DNA of 64,000 bases from Ulota crispa (taxonomy: Eukaryota; Streptophyta; Bryopsida; Orthotrichales; Orthotrichaceae), in assembly GCA_963920765.1 (NCBI GenBank), contig OY987247.1, forward strand, positions 13,674,471 through 13,738,470, written 5' to 3'. Positions 23,319 through 35,780 of this stretch are shown piece after piece (position 1 is the stretch's first letter; every line of letters begins with the position of its first letter). The notes under the pieces were generated by a model. The model saw nothing but the letters and a program-made list of their open reading frames with translations. It was not told the DNA's origin and ran no database searches. The position numbers and the translations under genes are program-made.

Positions 23319-23633
23319 AAGGTAGGAGCACCATAAGCGTCAATTTAAGGGTTTTGAACATGATGAGTATTAATAAACATCTAGCAAATTTTAGGACCCT
23401 ATTAGGAACAAAAAATTAATGAGTTTGCACTTTTAAATGTGTTATTTGCATATTGTGAGAATAAGTTGTGAATTTTTAAAGAGCAAATTGTCATTGCACC
23501 CATAACCAACACTAAGGTTTCATGTTCACATGTTGTACATTCTTGTAATTACATTTACTCATTTCCAAAGATTTTTTAAGATTTTAGAGGTGATGGTTAT
23601 TGGAACACTAACGCTTATGGGTGTTCCTACCTT
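23319..23633. mobile_element. AAGGTAGGAGCACC-ended element
   Basis: AAGGTAGGAGCACCATAAGC at the left and GCTTATGGGTGTTCCTACCTT at the right are inverted repeats. It is related in its ends to the AAGGTAGC family. Confidence 0.6.
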
Positions 23634-23778
23634 TTATCAATTTCCAAAAACTTTTTTATAGCTAGAAAATGTGTGAATACTAGTGTACAACTGGGTTTTT
23701 TCTAGCATATTTGAGTAGTGTTTTCAACCACTTTAGCTCAAATTGTGTTGAACCAAAATTGGGATTTGAACTTACAAT

Positions 23779-24172
23779 AAAGTAGCAGCATCCATAAGTG
23801 TTGCGTCCCCATGCCCGTCACTTGGCAGTGGCAGGGCTAATCAATAAAAAAACAAATGGTTGTGGGTGGTTGAGTGATGGTTATGGGTGATGAAGTGATG
23901 GTTGTAGGTGACTAGCATGAGGTTTTGAGTACCCATCTCACTATTTAAGGACCAACAAGCCTTGTGATTAGCATCTCTTACACACGGTTCCTACAATTTC
24001 AGTGATTTTGGACTTTGAAAAATCTCCGTGAACGCTTGCAGTTAGAACCTTAAAATTAATGCCAATATTTTTGGTTTCCATTTCCTAACTTATAGTATGT
24101 TTTTTTCAAAGTTAAGCAACTGTTTTACCTACTCCAAAACCCTTATTTCCACGCTTATGGGTGCACCTACCT
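23779..24172. mobile_element. AAGGTAGC-ended element, copy 2
   Basis: Starts AAAGTAGCAGCATCCATAAG and ends CTTATGGGTGCACCTACCTT. It has the same internal order (GGTTATGGGTGATGAAGTG, ATTTTGGACTTTGAAAAATC) and almost the same length as 27464-27860. Confidence 0.65.
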
Positions 24173-25445
24173 TACCTCGTGAGCACCAGATTTTTAGAAT
24201 GCAAAGTATACGAACTGGGAGCTGGGAACTGACTGCAAGAGTAGTGCAGGTTCAGTTCAGTTCAATTGCTGTACCTATTGTCGCAGTAGTACCAGCACTG
24301 GCAGAATTAAAGGCGCCGCAATAGAATGACACTGGCTCAGTATCCGGGGAGATTTTGAGCTTCACCTGCCCCCCTGCTTCCCTCATTTTCTGAGCTGTCC
24401 TTCTTTGAAATCTGACCACACTAAATAGTGCATTTAGAGAATCCTCAAAGGTAACCTTGTAACTGAACGCATTAAAAGAGTTTTATAGTTCCTCTGGTGC
24501 ACTCTTGTAAATAGTGTGTCTTGTTATGAGTGAAGATACTCAATGTACCCTCATAATCAGTGAAAATATTTTGGATGAAGTGGCCTTAGCTTTTGTTCTA
24601 ATCAAAAAATGGTTGAGTAGCAAGTATGGCTACATTTTTTTTACAGATGTAAAGTTGGATACTTCCGACCTTTCATCAAGACTAAATTTTATGATGGTTT
24701 TGTGAGATATAAAAATATCACATGGGTAGGATGAGGTGACCTCAAGTGAAACCCTGAAAACCGTGCTCCTATTTCCAAACATGTGTATAAAAGTTGACAA
24801 AATGTTTTACATTTTTATCAAAAAATACTATAGGACAATTAGCCACACCAATTTTGGTGTAGCAAGAAAACGATAATTAGCACAAAATAATTTTAGTGTT
24901 GGTAACAGACATGAGAGTTGACACCAGAAGTAGCTAATACGAGAGCTGCCACTGGAAGTGGATGACACCACTAGACACAATTTGTAGCATTTGTGGGCCT
25001 ATTAGTTGGAATTAGAGAAGTGTAGCTTTCTCACACAGGTTATGACATGGAGTAGGGTCACTCTTTAAAATTTGGAGAATTGATATGCTATCTTCTAACA
25101 TGGAGTAGGGTCTTTGCTCCACTTAGAGTGCATTGTAATTTGTTGCAAATTAGTGCTTCAAGGCTTTTCTTTGATGCACACTCTAACTAGATGCCTTGAT
25201 TATTATTTCCCTTAGGTCCCTGTTTTTTTGTCTCCTCCATTTTAGTGATAAGGGTCCACATGGAGTGGCCATTCAAGCTGTGGTTGAAAAGAATCTTTGT
25301 ATGGTAGAATGGGCCAAAATGACAACTTTTAGAAGGAATCCAAGAGATTTTAATCATTGTATTTCTTATGCAAATTCTCTAAAAGTATTCCTAAAATAAA
25401 CATCTACATATAAAAGATGACAAACCACTGTTGTTTTTTGCCAAG
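24173..25445. other. Intergenic DNA with one protein-like short stretch
   Basis: At 24190-24324 the plus strand is open with moderate GC (VQFSSIAVPIVAVVPALAEL then a stop), preceded by AGTGCAG that could serve as an acceptor. With no partner exon I do not call a gene. Confidence 0.3.
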
Positions 25446-25485
25446 TTTATATCTATCTATCTATCTATCTATATCTATATCTATA

Positions 25486-25524
<39 letters not shown>
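25446..25524. repeat. TATC/TA microsatellite
   Basis: A run of TATC units, then TATATC, then a pure TA run to 25523. Confidence 0.9.
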
Positions 25525-25527
<3 letters not shown>

Positions 25528-25969
25528 AAATAAGCTTGGTTCTATTAGTTGGGTAGTTGGGTGTTAAAATAATAGAATGTAAGGGGGTTGAGAAACTAAT
25601 TAATAATTGAATTTGTTGCAACCAAATTTTCTACCTTACTGCATTGGATAGGAGGCATGGGCATGTGATGGATCGTGGGCATGGGCATGGAATGGGATGA
25701 GATTCTTTGGTGGAACCCATTGAATCTTTTTCCAATTTGAATTTGAAATTCACATATAAAGGGATGGGGAGGGAGATGAAGAGTCAAATTGATTTGAATC
25801 TAAAATTGAATTTGAGTTTATATTATCCCATGGAATATTTTTATGAGCATGGGGTGGCATGATAGCCTTCCGCCGGAACGGCGGGTGCACAAGTCCACTA
25901 TTTCCCTGTGTTACATAGCAACTTGAGGATATTATTCATGAATAATAATGTTAATTTTGGGAATTGATA
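25525..25969. other. AT-rich intergenic DNA
   Basis: Contains GGCATGGGCATG-type short direct repeats at 25655-25690. No gene was seen. Confidence 0.45.
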
Positions 25970-26355
25970 TAGGCACACCAAGGGTTTGTTATATGTGCGC
26001 CAAAGCGGGTTTAGATATTTACCATCAACAAGTTGGATTTAGAAAATTAAATTCAAATTTGGATTTAGAGATCTTGATTTAATCTATAACCACAAAGGAG
26101 GTTACAATTATACAACACCTAGTGAAAATGCTTAGCTAAGGTGCAAATTAATACTTTTACCCTTGTTTGTAAAAAAAACTAAGCTTTTCCATTGGACATT
26201 GTTCAATTTTAAACTCCTTTCTGGTTCTAGACTAAATCAAGGTTTCTAAGTCCAAATCTGAATTCAAGACTTCCAAATACAACTTGTTGTATTTAAAATA
26301 TATAAAATTAATCCCGCGTGTACATGTAACAAACTCTAGGTGTGCCTATACAAAT
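25970..26355. mobile_element. Foldback element, diverged relative of one inside the large CACTA elements
   Basis: The arms read GGAATTGATATAGGCACACC and, at the right, GGTGTGCCTATACAAATTTCC. The inner part (AATTCAAATTTGGATTTAGAG, AAAAAACTAAGCTTTTCCATTGG-like) matches 42905-43305. Confidence 0.65.
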
Positions 26356-27463
26356 TTCCTTAATTTATTGTGATAATACCATTTATGGGACTTGGAGAAG
26401 CGTTGATTGGAATAGCCATTTAATATCCAATTGCCTCTTAGCCCTATACTAGGGTCTTTTTTTCTTCCTTTTTTAAGAAGTGCCAAAGTGGCGATTTAAA
26501 ATGTTATACTGATGCTCCAAATTTCAACATTCATCCACATATTGGATAGAAAATATCACATTAGCACATAATACATGTATATAATTTGGTTTTCATCCAC
26601 AATTTGGTGATTTCATCCAAGTTTTTTTTTAAAATTTGAAGCTTTTTGGCAATTTCAATCAAATAATCATGTTTTTTTTTTTTTTTTTTCTATAGGCTTG
26701 GTGCTAGCCAAAAAAATTTGATGCTTTTTTGCTCCAAATCGCCCAAAAAAACATTGCCCTACACCATGTTGGCTATAATAAAAGTGTTATTTGAGAGAGT
26801 ACTTTGCCTAGGATTGACTTTCAGTATTTTTGGGGGAATTCACATTAAGTTCCAGATTGGATTATAAAGGACATAAAAGAATATCAAAGAAAGCCATGAA
26901 TGTTCTATACAAAAAAATGGGTGAGACTTATATTCAAGGTTGAGTTGAGTGAAACACTTCAATGAAGACTTGAGCAAAGTCCCACCTTCTTGACCCCACT
27001 TCTTCCATAGATTGTGTTATCATGTAAACATTTTTGTAGTGAATTAGAATGTGAAACCTAAGATATTCAACATGGGACATATTGTGAAATGCACTTTACA
27101 ATTTGGTCATGTTTTGAAAATTCAGAATTTTCCTACGTCATACAAATTAATATGCCCTGCCTTTGCTTCTTGCCGTCTCTCTTTTAATTTGCAATGACTT
27201 TTCACCTCCCTTTCTCTCTTTTCTCTCCCTCCTTCCTCTTTGAGTTTCAAATTTTTGGTAAGACACCCAATGCTTTATAAGAGAGATTTTGATTTTTTGG
27301 TGTTAATAGAAAGTTTTGAAATTTCAATGATAACAGACACCCATTCTTTTATAATGGTAGATATGATAGTAAAATCATAAGAACTTATTTTCTTGCAAAT
27401 GAAAAACCAAAAGTCTTAATATTGATAAACTTGGATAGCTCTTTTCAAATTGCAAACTTAATA
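26356..27463. other. Intergenic DNA with dispersed repeat remnants
   Basis: Holds the second copies of the blocks at 11310-11400 and 15690-15850. No coding frame was seen. Confidence 0.45.
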
Positions 27464-27860
27464 AGGTAGCAACACTCACAACTGTTACTGTCTCCATGGG
27501 CATGACCTACACTTAACACATGTTATCAATTATAAAAAAATTAGTTATGGGTACTTAAGTGATGGTTTTGGGTGACAAAGTGATGGTTATGGGTGACAAA
27601 GTGACAATGGTAGATGACTTGCATGATGATTTAGAGTGGCCCATCATGTTGTTTCTAGCATCTCCTACTCACAACTATGCATTTTCAATGATTTTGGACT
27701 TTGGAGAATCTTTGTGAACAAATGTTTGCAATTGGAACTTTGAAATTGATGAAAAAAAATTCATTCCTCCTTGCTAATCTAACAATATAATTTTCAAGCT
27801 TGTTCAATCAAGGTATATACCCTATAACCCTTAAACTCACGATTATGGGTGTTGCTACCT
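27464..27860. mobile_element. AAGGTAGC-ended element, copy 3
   Basis: The ends are AAGGTAGCAACACTCACAA and ATGGGTGTTGCTACCT. The centre has repeated GTGATGGTTTTGGGTGACAA units. It aligns end to end with 23779-24172. Confidence 0.7.
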
Positions 27861-29796
27861 AATAATGTAATCATATCAAAAATAAAAACACAACAACATT
27901 AGTTATGGATTGAAAGATACTATCTATTAATTTCAAGGGAATTCAATTTAAGAGAATGAAATTCTTTCCATTTTCTAATTATCTATCAAACCAAACATAA
28001 TGACTATATGAATAGTATAGTGTTAATAGATACAATAAGTGTATCTACAAAGAATTTATCCAATTTTAAGATCCACAACACAAGATTAATACATGAATTT
28101 GCAATCTAATTTTTTTCCTAGATCCTATGAATGTTTTTAACAAGGAACACCATACTAGGTAAACTAGGAAAAACAAGGAACCATTTTGTACTCCACCTTA
28201 ATCTTATACAATATATAATAAATGTAGGCATAGCTATAGCTCAAAGTTGAGTAATTATTTGAAATTCTTGGAGACAATCACTAAGACTTCACTATTATAC
28301 AAGAGAAGGGCACACTTGTTTTTTTGTAATATGCTAAATTGTACATAATGACAAAAAGGGAAAGCCCCAAGTTGTATTGTTTTTCCCAAGTTTTTCCCAA
28401 ATTACCTAATATGGTGTTAAGGACCCTCAACACCAGAAAATCATAATTTGAAATGAAGTCACAAAGTAAAAAGCCAAATATGTAGTTTTTTTAAATTTTT
28501 TTTGCTAAGGCAAAAAGCCAGCTTGAACAACCACATTCAAGAAAAAATTAGAGATACATGTACTTTGCCTTATTGTCAATGCACTTTAATTCCAAAATTA
28601 ACTACAAAAGCTACGTGCACCAAATGCCATGGTTACAATATCATCTAAAACATGATTGAGTCAAGGTTTTATATCAAGTTTCAAAATTAAAATGAGTGAA
28701 ATATGTGTTAGTTATTAGGGTTTCAATGAGGTAGGGTTAGTTTTAAGCTCAATTTTGAAATTGTCTTATTATCAATCCTTTAGAATTTTTTGTTTCTATA
28801 AGTTAATACAAGCCATTGTACATCATCATATTTTGTCATTTTCATCTTTGGCCTTGTTGTTCCTTTCCTTGGCCTTGTGGTCATCCACAAGTGCTAGCTA
28901 AAGTGAAAAAATTCAATTATTTTTGTTTATTTACAATTAACATTGTTACAACTAAGGCACTAGGGCTATGCATTATATGTCTAATTGAGGTCTTGATAGT
29001 TAATGAGCTATATCTTGAGCAGCTGTTGGTCAAAGGAAAATAATTGCACTACTAAGTAAAAAACTTTGAGACCTTTCTTGCAATATTGGTAAACCCAAAT
29101 TGAAACACATCCCTAAAAGATAGGACATGAGTGATAACAAGGCAACCTACCTATAGTAAGTTTTTTTTAAAATATTTAGCTCCAAAGTGTTGTTAACATC
29201 AAATACTAGTGCATTGGACATGTAGAGATTAAGACAAAAAAATCTAAATGTACTACAAGTGGAATGGCATAGAAGAGAGAGTCCAATTAATATGGATTTA
29301 AAAACATGCACATCAATGACCTTTCCTAATGATCACTTAAAGTAGGATTACAACTATAAAACTTCTTCAAAGACCTCGATTACCTACCAAACAACTCTGT
29401 ACTTAGTCTCAATACAATTAATCTTTGTTGGTGACAAAACCTACAGGGAGTACTACTATGTGGCACTCCCTCCATTACAAATGAACATCAATGGACCTCC
29501 TGTAAACTTTGTTGCTGATTTTCCTTTCTTTTTCTTATGTTTCTTTTATTGCCAACCAATATCTTGTCGTAAAAAATTTCTTTCAATAATCAGTCTCAAA
29601 TCTCACCATCTCTTGTGCTTCTAAAATTACTCTCAACTTGATTATGGTAAGACAAAAAAAAGAAAAGAAAAAGTCTTTCATTTTCTTGTTAGTACTCTAC
29701 AAAGTTCAAAGAAACTTGACAAGGAATACAAGTGCCATTGTAATTGGTGATACAAGAAACATAGTTAACAAATAGGTTGGATAGCATGTTATTAGG
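27861..29796. other. AT-rich intergenic DNA
   Basis: No convincing gene, RNA or element was seen. Confidence 0.5.
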
Positions 29797-30029
29797 GCAA
29801 ACTTCTATGGTGCATTGGAATTGACCATGATGATTTGATTTTTTAACTTCAAAAACTCAAATTCTAAAAACTTGTGCTTCTTGCAATAAACTTATTTAAA
29901 CATCATTTCCAATTTCGGATCTAGTTGTTTTCTAGCCCACTTCCATGAATGACTCCATGACTCCTTTGTTCATTGACTCCGTTGTTGTTTTAGCAGTTCT
30001 CCAATTCCAATGCACCATGGAAATTGACC
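29797..30029. mobile_element. Short MITE with inverted ends of about 25 bp
   Basis: GGCAAACTTCTATGGTGCAT at the left is mirrored by ATGCACCATGGAAATTGACC at the right. The GGTGCATTGGAATTG core is shared by both ends. Confidence 0.6.
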
Positions 30030-30192
30030 TTTACTTCCTATTGATTCATTCATTGCTATGTCAATAATTAATAATAGGACAACAATGCAAAAATATGAGC
30101 ATGCTATGCAGACTCCAGAATTAGAGCTCAAAAGTATTGAACTTATGTAAAAACCACTTGATTAGTCCACCAGCCTGAGTAATGTGTGCTGG

Positions 30193-30465
30193 GCTGGCTA
30201 GCTTCCTCAAACAATGCTAATTTCTTTAAATTCAATAAAATCATCAGAAGTCAGCACCCTGAGTTTGGTGTCATCAGAGAATGTGATGAAATTGTATTCC
30301 TCATATAAGGAACTAGGATCATTAAATATGACAAATGAGCTTCTAAGCTTACAAATGGTTAATCTTCCTGGTGATTCTTGTACCGCCCTCTCTAATCTTG
30401 ACTTCCATTCCTTCCAAACTGTTTTTCAATGTAATATTCACCATTGCAGCACGTTGCCTTGTTGA
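30193..30465 (-). pseudogene. Frame-broken coding fragment ending in a small conserved-looking domain
   Basis: On the minus strand a frame with NSLEGMEVKIREGGTRITRK stops near 30348. A second frame immediately after reads SSFVIFNDPSSLYEEYNFI and ends TSDDFIEFKEISIV before TGA. The two join only with a frameshift or a very short intron. The composition (balanced charges, no low complexity) suggests real ancestral coding sequence. I do not recognise the protein. Confidence 0.35.
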
Positions 30466-30903
30466 ATTCCCAAGGTCACCACCTATTGAGACACATGCTA
30501 GAAATTAATGCAAAGAAGATGGTTGATGCTTCAAGAGTAAATAAATGAGTAACGAAACTTTGTTCAATGATTGTATATTTAGAACACCTAGAAGATGCTC
30601 AGCATCACATACCACACCCTAAGTACACAGCCACGAATGATCAATGTATATTATATACCACCAATAATAAATAGATGGCCAACAATTAAAGCTGAAATTG
30701 ATAATTTATAAAACACTAGTGAAAATAGCACTCGGAGGATCGTGGATTTTAGCCAATGTAAGCTGCGGGAGAGGGTTCTCATAAGGTAGTTTAGTCCCAA
30801 AGCAATTTAGCCTCAGGGCTAATCCAGACAAATCCTTCCAATGTAAGATACTATTAAAACTCAAAAATGGCTTACTTCACTAAATCAATGAGAATGCATG
30901 ACC

Positions 30904-31841
30904 TTAACCCTTTAGTGCCTGTCAACCATTTGGGGAGGGCATCTCAAATTTTCACTATACTGTCTACAAAACACATTCAAGGACAAAATCTTTGGTTTTA
31001 AAATTAGATTGGACCAGACATATCAAAGCTATAAACTTTGGCAACATGAATTTTTTTTTAAAAGTTTGATCTATTGGAACAATTCCACGTGAGGATTGTG
31101 AGAAGCTTGATGATCCAAAAAAACTTATTGTGCAAAAATGTGAGACACTCTAACTAGTTAGTGTCAATCGTGCAATTGAAACTTTTGATAGTGGTGGGAT
31201 TTGTAGAGGCTATTGCCCCATTCTAGGTTACTGCATTCCAAAAAAAAAATTCAAAGTTCGAGTCAATCTGTGAATTTTACGACATGATTTGTGAAATCGA
31301 GCATTGGAAGAATACAAACGTGGCCACACATATACAATTGAATACAGCATGCATGGAACATGTTTCCACAAAATCCAATTGGTTAATATCATCTACATTG
31401 GGTGTCATTTGAGGTACAAGGTCCCACATTTAGCATTGCAAACCTTCAAAGCCTAAGGAATCATAGAATATGTAATGTTGTAACTGAAATACACTATACG
31501 TAGAACTTCTAAATAAACCATGCATCTTCTACACAATTGCTAGAGAGTTAATACTAGATACTTTGGGTGCAATATGTGGGCTTTGGGGCCACGTTGTGGT
31601 TGCACTGAATTAGTATTTCATTTGTTACACCCATATGAGATTCCCAGCTTCATATGTAAAACACGCATAGCTACCATGTTTCTTTATGCCTTGCTTTGAA
31701 ATTTGTTCAAGTAGGAGCACAAACTAAACCCCCAACTCGGTTACTTTCTATGTTTTTGCAAACTAAATAGAACAAAGATGACAAGAACCACGGAGTACCA
31801 AAATCAACCCAAAAGTGGTCAACCGGGCACTAAAGGGTTAA
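30904..31841. mobile_element. TTAA-ended 938-bp element, copy F
   Basis: The ends TTAACCCTTTAGTGCCTGTC at 30904 and GACCACTTT-type then GGGCACTAAAGGGTTAA at 31841 form an inverted repeat of about 25 bp (GTCAACC / GGTCAAC inner part). No transposase frame is present. Confidence 0.65.
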
Positions 31842-32394
31842 ACTGAATAGTTTGGTAGCAAGCAGAAAATTCAGATTGATAGCAATAACGACACAGACCT
31901 TCAACGCTTTGTCCTCCAAATAGACGCACTTCTCCAATGAAGAAATTTGCTTCAAATTCTAAGCTACCCCAAAAAAAGTGGCAACACTTGCCAACACCAA
32001 CAAGAGAAAAGAGCTCCACGGATTGTTGCAAAGGGGCAATCTCCACTAACCAATATGGCTTGATCTCAGTGATCTGCCATCACCCTACACCATGTTCATT
32101 AGAGGATCTAGCACCCCTAAAGCCCAACCCTCTCGTCCCAACATTCCCTCTAGGTGCCTCACGCACCCTAAGACCACCACCATGCCAACCATATTTCCTT
32201 GGATGAGCAACCCCAAAATCTGCAACAGGAATCCTCCAATAAGCTTCCTGGTTGGAGGCATCTGGTAGATGTTGGATAATATTTGAGAGTCAGCGGGGAG
32301 GCTACTGATGCGGAGGCTGCTGCGCAAGAGGCACATGAGGCGTGCTTGCTCCTTTAAGCTTAGCAGGCGTAGGCGCGCGCAATTGCAAGCCAAC
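31842..32394 (-). pseudogene. Decayed gene fragment, one frame with three stops
   Basis: Minus-strand reading from 32394 stays in one frame for over 180 codons with only three stops (near 32339, 32330 and 32073). It includes Gln/Pro-rich residues, YWRIPVADFGVAHPRKYGW, a Gly/Arg-rich tract (GNVGTRGLGFRGARSS) and VEIAPLQQSVELFS. At least two stops could be single changes from Gln or Arg codons. The region is GC-richer than its flanks and touches the end of the TTAA element at 31841. It looks like a dead gene or captured fragment; the parent gene is not recognised. Confidence 0.4.
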
Positions 32395-34554
32395 TAAATA
32401 TAACTAAAGATTTCTGCATACATTTACATTTCATTCTAATACATTTATAACATCATGTTATATACAGATTTACGAGAGGATCTAGATCTTAGACTTGTGA
32501 ACGCATAATACAGAGGCTAATAATAGGCTTGCATAATGCGGATCACATTGTAGTATGCAATAACTTCTTTACATTGCCAAAATTTGTAAAAAACATACAT
32601 AGGTGCATGATATAGACAAAGGATATTTTGCTCAAAAATCACTTTCACATCTCATAGTATCTTTTAGAACACAAGAAGAGCAAATATCATAATGACATTT
32701 TTAAATAACAGGTGAAATAACATATTTGTATGATAGATATACAACCACCAATAGATGATCGTTACATATTGGTAGCTTTAAATCATTTTATATTTCATCT
32801 AACACAATGGATTTAGTGGATGTAAAAGTAGCATCAATATGTTAGATGAATAAATATCAATTGACCTTTTCATCTATGTCACTACATATGAAATACCAAA
32901 CTCATATGCGTGGTGTTGATGTGATTACAATGTGTGGTTATATTTCCTCAGGTGATGACAAAAACATTTTTTTTGTATACATTTGATTGAACAAAAAATG
33001 AGTATTGATAAATGATTATCAACTCAATTGTAGAGAGCAAATTTATTGAAAGTGAATATCTTTTTATATGCAAGTGGCAGAGACATTGAAAAGCTTCTAA
33101 TTGAATAACTCAATTACATGAAAAATAAATTGCATTTGTTACCATATAGTGATTCATTTCAGCAGCCTTCTGATTGACGTATGATGCGTGCATTGCTTAT
33201 CTATCTTAGACATTTTTTAATATTAGATTTGTAGCGGTGCATACCTATGTACAAATAAACGTTTTGTAAATATACACAAAAAAATGAGCATTATTTATAC
33301 TTGGACATGTTCGTCAATGATATAGTAATTTATTGTTCTCTTTTTGAATGCCATGTGAAGCATGGAAAGCCTTCGTTTAGTGTGTTCAAGACTACAAGAA
33401 GATATAGTCTACTGCCTCAAAAGAACAACATCAAATAACATTGATCCTACAACTAATTTTTAACATTTTTAGTGATTTGTTTTGGTACAAATGGCGGCAC
33501 TTTTGCATTTTTGTAGGTTGCAAATTTAATTAAGGGGCTCGTTGCATCTGATCTTACTTTATTAATCTATTTTGTGGCATATTTTTGCAAATGTTGGTTG
33601 TCTTCAGACATTGAAATGTGATTTTGAAATCAATCTGATTTTTTTATTGCTTTATCAGTTGTATTTTTAGCAATGCTTTAAGTCTTGTGTTTTGGAGTGC
33701 AATATAATATTTGTAAGTGAGTTGGTTTTGCGAAACAATGTTTGTTCTATTTATGTGAGACATGTAATAATTGCGCTTTACTTAGCAATGCAAATGAATG
33801 TTGACAATTGTTCTTTGGACACAAAAGCTATGCTGGAGGCAAGTACAAGGCTTATCACTAGCCTTCATGCCATTGTGTCTGACAACACCGTACTATATAC
33901 CCGGTCTGACTAATACAATGTTTTAAAAAAAGAGCCATTTTATTTTTTGCATGTCTAAATCTTTTGATGGCAGATTATTTTAAAATTTAGAAAACTTTAC
34001 AAGAATGAGCATGTGCTTATTTTGCTAAAAGACCAAGTCCCCACGTCATTTCTACTATTACTAAGGATTTTTTAAATGCTACTTATTCTCAAAAAATATA
34101 TATAATAATTAACGCTCGTTCAGTTATTATAATATCTACAATTACGCAATAAAAGCCTTTAAAACTTTTGTTGAAGGTTTATTGCATGGTCTATAGTCAT
34201 TTAATATGGTGAAGTACTCCTGATCTAATTTGTAAAATTTTAGTAGCCATTTTCATGCACAAGAATCTACTTGCCACGAATATAAAAAAAACATACTAGG
34301 CACTTAGCAATTGATGAAATACTAAACTTTTTAATAGTTTCTAAATCATACCATAAGAAACTTATTTGATTATAAATATTATACATAATGATAGATAATT
34401 TTTGTCATTTAAAAATTTGATATGCAATTTTTTTGAGATTTTTTTGGACTATTCAAATGACTTAAGTCATTTTCATCATATAAATGTAATGTAATTAATT
34501 GATCAAAATTGAAAAAAATTATTTATGTATATTTGAACATAGAAAATAATACTT
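32395..34554. other. Very AT-rich intergenic DNA
   Basis: No gene was seen. The open stretch 33692-33913 (+) lacks conserved features. Confidence 0.5.
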
Positions 34555-35780
34555 GTGTGTGTCTTAAGTCTGAGTCTTGTGATTTAGATCATATATTTAA
34601 TGTAGTGTTGTTTTGTTTATTTAAATTTGAAATAGGAATTTGGCTCTTTTTTATTTTCACATGCTTTTGTTGAAAGTTGCTTACATCACTTACTTTTGAA
34701 TTAGTGGTTTGTAGCATATTTGTTTTTATTATGTATTTTAATTAAAGTTACCTACATCACTTTGTCTTGAAATGGGGACTCGGATCCTCTTGTTTTAATA
34801 TGTAATGATTGAATGTTGCTTAGTTTACTTAGATTTGAAAGTGGGGGCTTGACTCTCTTTGTTATTTACATGTTGTAGTTGAATATTGTATTGATTGTTT
34901 GGATCTAAAAATGGGAGCTTGTAGCTTTTTTGGATTTCAGAAATTTTGGTTTAAAGTTGCATACATCACTTAATTTTGAAAATAGGGCATGTGGCTCCTT
35001 TATTTATTTTTGTATTTTGCTTTAAATTTGTCTAGATTGCTTTGTCTTGAAATTGTGGTTTAAGATTTTTTAATATTATACATAATAGTTGAATGATGCC
35101 TAAGTATACTTAAAGTTGCAATGAGGAGTATGGCTTACTTTGTTTGTCATAAATTTTTGTTGAAAGATAATTAATTATACTATAAACTGAAAAGAAGATT
35201 TGTGACCCTTTTTGGTTTGTAAAAATTTTTGTTTAAAATTTCATAGATCATTTAAAGTTGAAATAGAGGCTTAAAGCTATTTTATACTTTGGTTGAAATC
35301 TACCTATTTCACTTAGATTTGAAAAAAAAGATTTGGAGCCTCCTTGTTTATCATATATAATAGGCAATGTTGCTTAATTGATTTAGATTTAAAAAAGAAG
35401 GCTTGAATTATTATTTTTTTTTACATGTTGTGGTTGGAAGTTGCTTAGATCATTTAATCTTAAATTGAAGGCTTGTTGCATTTTTGGATTTTAGAAAATT
35501 TGGTTAAAGTTGCATAGATCACTTGGTTCTAAAAAGAGGTGCTTGGCCTTCCTTGATTTTTATATGCTTTGGTTAAAAGTTGACTAAATTGCTTTGTCTT
35601 GAAATTGTGGTTTAAGTTTTTTTTTTTTTATACATAATAGTTGAATGTTGCCTTAATATATTTAAAGTTGAATTGAGGAGCTTGACTTTCTGTGTTTGTC
35701 ACAAATTTTTGTTGAAAGATATTTAAGTATATGTAGAGTAAAAATGAGAGCATTGATTTTTGTTTGTTTCATGTTGAGCT
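34555..35780. repeat. Degenerate tandem repeat, unit about 75-85 bp
   Basis: A phrase order recurs roughly 14 times: GTTGAAAGTTGC, then a TTA.ATCACTT-like block, TTTGAAATTGG-like, GGGGCTTGGCTC-like and TTTGTTTTTTA-like. Units differ from each other, so it is an old array. Confidence 0.6.

Noticed and set aside
25446..25524. Possible CRISPR-like or satellite array
   Set aside because: Simple TATC/TA microsatellite in a plant nuclear genome; no spacers.
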